Part shown: positions 59,496-64,000 of the stretch, piece by piece
Position numbering within the stretch: position 1 is the first letter of the stretch
Layout of the letters: each line of letters starts with the position of its first letter
DNA from: Actinomyces provencensis
Lineage (GTDB): Bacteria; Actinomycetota; Actinomycetes; Actinomycetales; Actinomycetaceae
Reading direction: 5' to 3'
Length of the DNA: 64,000 nt
Assembly (NCBI RefSeq): GCF_900155435.1
Contig: NZ_LT700212.1
Span: forward strand, 872,844 to 936,843
Translations under genes and position numbers: made by a program
The notes under the pieces: generated by a model
Told to the model about the DNA's origin: nothing
Database searches by the model: none
What the model saw: the letters and a program-made list of their open reading frames with translations, nothing else

Positions 59496-60917
59496 ATGGG
59501 TGTCTGCGACGTCCCTGTCATCTCCTCCGTGTGTGACGCGGTCGGTGAAGGTGCGGCCAGTCTGGTGGCGGCGCCGTTCGACTGGCTGGCCCAAGCGATG
59601 GGCGCTGCGGCCGGGTGGCTGTTCGAGGCCGTGTGGGCGGTGTTCGACACCACCACCCTCGTGGATGTCACCAGCGACGAGTACGTGGCGGTCTACAACA
59701 TCCTCTTCGGCATCGCCGTATTCGTGATGCTGATCTTCTTCTGCCTCCAGCTCATCACCGGCCTCATCCGCCGCGACCCCACCGCACTCTCCCGCGCCGC
59801 GTTGGGGTTGGCGAAGTCCGTGCTGGGGTCGTTCGTGGTCATCACGCTGACCGCCTTGTTGTTGGAGATCGTCGACCAGCTCTGCGTCGGGATCATCCAG
59901 GCCGCCGGGGAGACCACCGAGAGCATGGGCGACAAGATCGCCCTGCTCGCCGCCGGCCTGGTCGGCATCAACATCGCCGCCCCCGGCGTCGGGGCGATCA
60001 TCACGATCTTCCTCGCCGGCCTCGCCATCGCCGCCGCCGCGATCGTCTGGCTGAGCCTGCTGGTGCGCAAGGCGCTGCTGCTGGTGGCGATCGTATTCGC
60101 CCCGCTGGCGTTCTCCGGCGCATCGTGGGACGCCAGCCGGGGGTGGATCAGCAAGTGGGCCATGTTCGTCATCGCCCTCATCTGCTCCAAGCTCGTCCTG
60201 GTCGTGATGTTCCTCGTCGCCATCACCCAGGTCAGTGCGCCGATCGACGGGGACCTGGCCTCGGTGGCCGACCCGATCGCGGGAATCGTGCTCATGGCGA
60301 TGGCCGCGTTCGCGCCCTATCTGACGTACAAGTTCATCGCGTTCGTCGGGTTCGACATGTACCACGCCATCGGCTCCGAACAGGACGCCAAGAACGCCCT
60401 CAACCGTCCCGTCCCGGTCCCCTCCAAGCCCGGCGGCAACGGCGGTAGCGAGCCGAAGAAGGTCCTCGACGGCAACGACGGTGGAGGCGACGGGGGCGGT
60501 GGGAAGAAACCGCCGGAGCCGAAGAACCCTGCACCAGCGTCCTCCAGCGGCACCGCCGGCGCAGGCGGCAAGACCGCCGCCGGCAGCTCCGCAGGAGCCG
60601 GTGCCGGTGGCGGGGCCGGAGCGGGCGCTGGGGCCGGCGCGGGTGCGGCGGCTGGCCCAGCCGCGGCCGCGGTGGTGGCCGCGAAAGTCGCCAAAGACGC
60701 CGCCACCGCCGGTCCCAAGGCCGGCAAGACCCTCGGTAACCAGGGCGAGAGCGCCGCCGACTCCGCGGGCCAGACCGGCACCACCCCGCCGCCCGCCCAG
60801 GCACCCCCGCCCTCGACCCCGGCACCACAGACACCCTCGGCAGGCCCATCGGCGCCGGAGTCGCGTCCGCCGAAGCAACCACCGCCGCCGGCGCCGAAGC
60901 CGACCGGAAAGGAGTGA
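59496..60917 (+). CDS. TrbL/VirB6-like conjugal transfer membrane protein
   Basis: A 473-residue polytopic protein. About seven hydrophobic segments occupy residues ~60-300 (NILFGIAVFVMLIFFCLQLITGLI, VLGSFVVITLTALLLEIVDQL, VGAIITIFLAGLAIAAAAIVWLSLLV, ALLLVAIVFAPLAFSG, WAMFVIALICSKLVLVVMFLVA, IAGIVLMAMAAFAPYLTYKFIAFVG), with the conserved FAPLAF...W...W segment of TrbL proteins. The C-terminal ~170 residues are Gly/Ala/Pro-rich and disordered. It forms the inner-channel component of the T4SS. GTG 59493 is an alternative start. Confidence 0.88.
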   Translation: MGVCDVPVISSVCDAVGEGAASLVAAPFDWLAQAMGAAAGWLFEAVWAVFDTTTLVDVTSDEYVAVYNILFGIAVFVMLIFFCLQLITGLIRRDPTALSRAALGLAKSVLGSFVVITLTALLLEIVDQLCVGIIQAAGETTESMGDKIALLAAGLVGINIAAPGVGAIITIFLAGLAIAAAAIVWLSLLVRKALLLVAIVFAPLAFSGASWDASRGWISKWAMFVIALICSKLVLVVMFLVAITQVSAPIDGDLASVADPIAGIVLMAMAAFAPYLTYKFIAFVGFDMYHAIGSEQDAKNALNRPVPVPSKPGGNGGSEPKKVLDGNDGGGDGGGGKKPPEPKNPAPASSSGTAGAGGKTAAGSSAGAGAGGGAGAGAGAGAGAAAGPAAAAVVAAKVAKDAATAGPKAGKTLGNQGESAADSAGQTGTTPPPAQAPPPSTPAPQTPSAGPSAPESRPPKQPPPPAPKPTGKE

Positions 60918-60923
60918 GCCGCC

Positions 60924-62396
60924 ATGTCCGCAAAGCAGAACGAACCCGCCGCGTCGTCGGGCGAGCTGGTGCCGGTGAAGTTCTCCCGCCTCACCCGCCG
61001 CGGCGTGCTCCTGGGGCTGTCGCTGGCGCAGCTCATCACCCTCGCCATCGGCATCCTCTCCATCGTCGGCGCGCTTTACGCAGGCGGCGGCATCCTGCTC
61101 GCCTACACCGCCCCCATCTGGGTCGTAGCGGCCTGCATGACGTGGATACCGGTGGCGGGCCGTCCGGCGGTGGAGTGGCTACCGGTCGCGTGCTGGTGGC
61201 TGTGGCGCACCACCGGCGGCCAGCTCCTCTACCGACGCCGGGTGGTCAAGCCCCGACCGGTAGGGACACTCGCGCTACCCGGCGACCAGGCGCGGTTGCG
61301 GGAATACACCGACCCCGAAACCGGGGCCGGAATGATCCACGACCCCACCGCCAACACGCTGACCGTGGTCTGCGAGGTCACGCATCCCGCGTTCGTGCTC
61401 CTCGATCCCGGCGAGCAAGAACGACGCGTCACCTCCTGGGGCCGCGTCCTCGCCACCGTCTGCCGATCCGGCCGCATCGCGACCTTGCAGGTGCTGGAAC
61501 GGACGCTGCCGGACTCCGGCACCGGACTCGCGGAATGGTGGGCCAGCCACGGCACCGCCGACGACACCTGGGCCGCGACCACCTACGCCGAGCTGATCGA
61601 CCGGGCCGGACCGGCCGGCGAGCGACACGCGACCACCCTGTCGCTGGCGCTGGACATGAACGCCAGCGCACGGCAGATCAGGACCGCCAGCGGCGGCCTG
61701 CGTGGCGCGGCCGCGGTACTGCGGCAAGAGATGAACACCCTGATCGCTGCCCTCCGCTCCGCCGACCTGGCACCCTCGGGATGGCTCACACCGGGGCAGA
61801 TCGCGGTGATCCTCCGCAGCGCGTATGACCCGGCGATCGCCGCCACTCTCGAGCGCCACGGCCAGCTCGGCCAGTCCCTCGCCACCGCCGGCCCGGTCGC
61901 GGTCAACGAGTCCTGGTCGCGGCTGCGCACCGACTCGGCGCACCATGCGGTGCTGTGGGTCTCCGAGTGGCCGCGGTCGCTGGTGTATCCGGGGTTCCTG
62001 TCCCCGGTCCTCCTCTCCACGGGCATCCAGCGCAGCTTCTCGTTGCTGTGCACGCCGATGCGCTCCGACGCTGCCGCCCGTGACATCCGCAAGAAGAAGG
62101 TCGAACACATCTCCGACCAAGCGCAGCGAGCCAAGATCGGACAGATCGAGGACGCCGCCCAGACCGCCGAGTACCACGACGTGCTCCAACAGGAAGCCGA
62201 CCTCACCGCCGGCCACGGCGTCCTGCGCTACACCGGCCTCATCAGCGTCTCCGCCCCCACCGTGGAAGAACTCGACGCGGGCGTGGCGGCGATCGAACAG
62301 GCCGCCATCCAAGCCTCCTGCGAGACCCGCCTCCTCGTCGGCCAGCAAGCCGCCGCGTTCACCGCCGCCGCCCTCCCGCTCTGCCGCCGCATCTGA
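60924..62396 (+). CDS. SCO6880-family T4SS membrane-anchored protein
   Basis: A 490-residue protein. The N-terminus carries a PrgI-like pair of membrane helices (GVLLGLSLAQLITLAIGILSIVGALYAGGGILLAYTAPIWVVAACMTWIPV). A large cytoplasmic domain like the VirB4 N-terminal region follows (RRVTSWGRVLATVCRSGRIATLQVLERTLPDSG...SWSRLRTDSAHHAVLWVSEWPRSLVYPGFLSPVL...SFSLLCTPM...RAKIGQIEDAAQTAEYHDVLQQEADLTAGHGVLRYTG). SCO6880-like proteins always sit just upstream of the VirB4-like ATPase in actinobacterial ICEs and probably dock it. Confidence 0.9.
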   Translation: MSAKQNEPAASSGELVPVKFSRLTRRGVLLGLSLAQLITLAIGILSIVGALYAGGGILLAYTAPIWVVAACMTWIPVAGRPAVEWLPVACWWLWRTTGGQLLYRRRVVKPRPVGTLALPGDQARLREYTDPETGAGMIHDPTANTLTVVCEVTHPAFVLLDPGEQERRVTSWGRVLATVCRSGRIATLQVLERTLPDSGTGLAEWWASHGTADDTWAATTYAELIDRAGPAGERHATTLSLALDMNASARQIRTASGGLRGAAAVLRQEMNTLIAALRSADLAPSGWLTPGQIAVILRSAYDPAIAATLERHGQLGQSLATAGPVAVNESWSRLRTDSAHHAVLWVSEWPRSLVYPGFLSPVLLSTGIQRSFSLLCTPMRSDAAARDIRKKKVEHISDQAQRAKIGQIEDAAQTAEYHDVLQQEADLTAGHGVLRYTGLISVSAPTVEELDAGVAAIEQAAIQASCETRLLVGQQAAAFTAAALPLCRRI

Positions 62397-62482
62397 CCCC
62401 GGCCCGTGCGTGGGAGACGTGGCGCACCTGACCGGTGGCCTCCGAATCGCGGGGGTGCTCGCCCGCGTCCAGGGAGGCTGTC

Positions 62483-63700
62483 ATGCCCACGTTCCACGAC
62501 CCACTCGCCGATGCCGCCGAAGTATCCGAGGCGATGCGAGGTCTCGCCCACGCATCCCGTGTGTTCGATGACCCGGCCGACACCTACACCGTGTTCGGCG
62601 ACCTCACCGCGACCATGCGGTCACTGCGGCAGGTACTCGACCAGCTCGCCGCCACCCACCTCGCTCACCGAGACCGGGCACACCACGATGACGGCGACCA
62701 CCTCGCCGGAGACCGCTCCGCGCTCGGCGCCGCCGACGAGCTGCACCAGGCCGGCACCCTGCTCAACCAGGCCCACGACCACCTCAACGCCGCGTTCTCC
62801 CACTCCGGGCGCATCGCCTGGTACCCCGAACCCGCACAGACCGGGCTCGACCAGGACTCTCCCGCGCGTACCACCGCGGTGTCGGCAGGGACTCTGAGGC
62901 TGACGGTCTGGCCCGACGCCCCGGTGGGTGAGCACCAGCGCTACGCCTACCGGATCACTGACACCACCACCGGGCAGGAGCTGGAGGGCCGGGACCTGTT
63001 CACCGGCGCCGGCCAGCCCATCGACCCCGGCCACGCGATCCGCGACCTCGCTACCTTCCTCTCCGCCGCCGGTGAGGCCCGCCAGTACGCCCTCGACAAC
63101 CCCGACAGCGAGCCCGAGCACGCGGGCCTGTTCCCCGGCTGGGCGGCAGAGGCCGCCCGCACCAACGCCGACACACTCACCGAACTCACCGAACCGACCG
63201 AGCAGACGGCTCCAGCCGAGGCGTCCCGGCCGGCCGGGCGGTGGATCAGCGTGGTGTTCCTCCAAGGCGAGGAAGCCGACAAAGTGCTGGACCTGATCGA
63301 CCGCGACGGCACCGCGGCGGCGATCGAACACTTGGCCGGCTACGACTACGGGGAGGAGACCACCCAGGCGGCACTGGAGAACGGCTACGTCTACGACGAG
63401 CCCCCGACCGGAGCCCTGGACCGAGTCGTCACCGGCCAGGACGGCTACACCCTCACCTACAACCCCTTCGCCGGACACGTCAGCCTCCTCCGCGAGCACC
63501 ACACCCCGCCAGCCGACGCCCTCGACGACCCCGCCGTGGAGCCGACGCGCGAGGCGATCGCCGGGATCGGTACCCCCACACCCGAGCCGGCACCGAAGCA
63601 GCAGGCGCCGTCCGAACGGTCGCACAGGGCACCCGATCCGTCCTGGTTCGAGCACCCCGGCGCCGCCGCGGTCAAGCAGTCCCGAGGACTCTCGCTATGA
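62483..63700 (+). CDS. Conserved ICE protein of unknown function
   Basis: A 405-residue protein. A helical N-terminus (LADAAEVSEAMRGLAHASRVFDDPADTYTVFGDLTATMRSLRQVLDQLAATHLAHRD) looks like an ESX/WXG-sized helical bundle. An alpha/beta middle (RLTVWPDAPVGEHQRYAYRITDTTTGQELEGRDLFTGAGQ) and a later segment (ISVVFLQGEEADKVLDLIDRDGTAAAIEHLAGYDYGEETTQAALENGYVYDEPPTG) follow. ATG 62483 has GGAGG 6 nt upstream. Between SCO6880-like and VirB4-like genes, it is probably a transfer accessory; no enzymatic motif is seen. Confidence 0.78.
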   Translation: MPTFHDPLADAAEVSEAMRGLAHASRVFDDPADTYTVFGDLTATMRSLRQVLDQLAATHLAHRDRAHHDDGDHLAGDRSALGAADELHQAGTLLNQAHDHLNAAFSHSGRIAWYPEPAQTGLDQDSPARTTAVSAGTLRLTVWPDAPVGEHQRYAYRITDTTTGQELEGRDLFTGAGQPIDPGHAIRDLATFLSAAGEARQYALDNPDSEPEHAGLFPGWAAEAARTNADTLTELTEPTEQTAPAEASRPAGRWISVVFLQGEEADKVLDLIDRDGTAAAIEHLAGYDYGEETTQAALENGYVYDEPPTGALDRVVTGQDGYTLTYNPFAGHVSLLREHHTPPADALDDPAVEPTREAIAGIGTPTPEPAPKQQAPSERSHRAPDPSWFEHPGAAAVKQSRGLSL

Positions 63701-64000
63701 ACGAGAGTGAGCCCGAGCGGCTGCACACCTCCGTCCTGGTCGCTCCCGCCGCCGAACGACGCCGGCTGCGCAAGCAACGCCGACAGGCCGCCGCCCGCCT
63801 CCAAGCCGAACAACGCGCAGCCGAGAAGCAGGCGGCGCGAGCGAAGGCCGAAGCCGAGAAGGCCGAACGCCGCGCAACAACCTACCTGCCCGCCGCCGGC
63901 GAACCCGGACCGGCCGCGCTCCGGTCACCGGGACGGTTCCGACTGCCCCGCCATCAAGACACGTCCGCGACCCTTGCCGGGGCGTACCCGTTCGTCGCCG
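63697..64000 (+). CDS. VirB4/TraC-like T4SS ATPase, N-terminus (cut by window edge)
   Basis: Only the first 101 codons are visible; the frame is open to base 64000. The start overlaps the preceding stop (ATGA). The N-terminus ESEPERLHTSVLVAPAAERRRLRKQRRQAAARLQAEQRAAEKQAARAKAE is a charged coiled coil, and RLPRHQDTSATLAGAYPFVA matches the segment that leads into the AAA_10 ATPase domain of SCO6880-linked VirB4 proteins. The Walker motifs lie beyond the edge, so the call rests on this lead-in and on gene order. Confidence 0.78.
   Translation, partial: MNESEPERLHTSVLVAPAAERRRLRKQRRQAAARLQAEQRAAEKQAARAKAEAEKAERRATTYLPAAGEPGPAALRSPGRFRLPRHQDTSATLAGAYPFVA

Larger units (their letters stand above)
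31470..64000. mobile_element. Integrative and conjugative element (left part), in tRNA-Pro
   Basis: From the tRNA-Pro remnant to the window edge the genes are those of an actinobacterial ICE: MobF relaxase, ArdC-like antirestriction protein, primase-polymerase, DUF2637/SpdB-like, ParB-like, VirB8-like, M23 hydrolase, DUF6112 proteins, TrbL-like, SCO6880-like and VirB4-like ATPase. Defence genes (HNH, AAA_13 ATPase, HEPN-Abi, DUF4062, Mrr), a PadR/ABC cassette, DUF899 and an IS630 element are cargo. Several cargo genes have visibly lower GC than the chromosome. No integrase, excisionase or coupling protein is seen; these, and the intact tRNA-Pro, are expected beyond 64000. Confidence 0.88.

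Overview
The window is high-GC actinobacterial DNA (Actinomycetota). The evidence is overall GC near 70 %, the conserved DUF881-Sbp-DUF881-FHA-MerR-MerR gene block, a DUF222/HNH gene, a mycobacterial-style eukaryote-type UDP-glucose pyrophosphorylase, and many start codons lying 6-7 nt after a TANNNT box, as expected for leaderless mRNAs. The genus cannot be fixed from sequence alone; an Actinomycetales or Micrococcales relative fits best.

Bases 1-31450 are chromosome. The left edge holds the end of an ISL3-family transposase, followed about 20 bp later by a close match to the actinobacterial XerC/XerD dif site (705-732), so the window probably starts at the replication terminus. Next come a DUF222/HNH endonuclease-like gene, a VOC protein, an Hsp70-like ATPase and an acylphosphatase. 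A leftward operon follows: aminopeptidase N, DUF881, small basic protein, DUF881, GarA-like FHA protein and two MerR regulators. Rightward genes are a divergent MurE-type ligase and the GTPase Der. Then come MarC and DedA membrane proteins, a frameshifted Mg2+ P-type ATPase, two SDR genes, a long-chain acyl-CoA synthetase, glutaminase, a NUDIX hydrolase and UDP-glucose pyrophosphorylase. The last chromosomal module is an amidinohydrolase (ADI/DDAH-like), a TetR regulator and an MFS transporter. It is tied together by two near-identical 16-bp palindromes placed on the two target promoters.

From 31470 to the right edge the DNA is an integrative and conjugative element (ICE) inserted in a tRNA-Pro(GGG) gene; only the displaced 3' 45 nt of the tRNA is visible. 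The first part is a defence and cargo zone: HNH protein, unknown 237-aa protein, zinc-hook SMC-like ATPase, HEPN Abi protein, two small proteins and a DUF4062 protein. Then come the MobF relaxase, an Mrr-type endonuclease and a PadR/ABC-transporter/AraC cassette. The conjugation operon follows: ArdC-like antirestriction protein, primase-polymerase, DUF2637/HTH, two unknowns, ParB-like, VirB8-like, M23 hydrolase, two DUF6112-type small membrane proteins, TrbL-like, SCO6880-like and the start of a VirB4-like ATPase. Within that operon sit two reverse-strand cargo insertions, a DUF899 gene and a nuclease-like gene cut in two by an IS630-type element. The integrase, the coupling protein and the intact tRNA-Pro are expected beyond base 64000.

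The most interesting system is the four-gene leftward locus at 31665-36826: HEPN-Abi, AAA_13 ATPase, unknown, HNH. It looks like an unrecognised or variant Septu-like defence operon. The disrupted nuclease gene (56508-59037) and the palindrome-defined TetR regulon are the next best leads. Three frameshifts in G/C-rich runs (two in mgtA, one in the MFS gene) are either real inactivations or sequencing errors.
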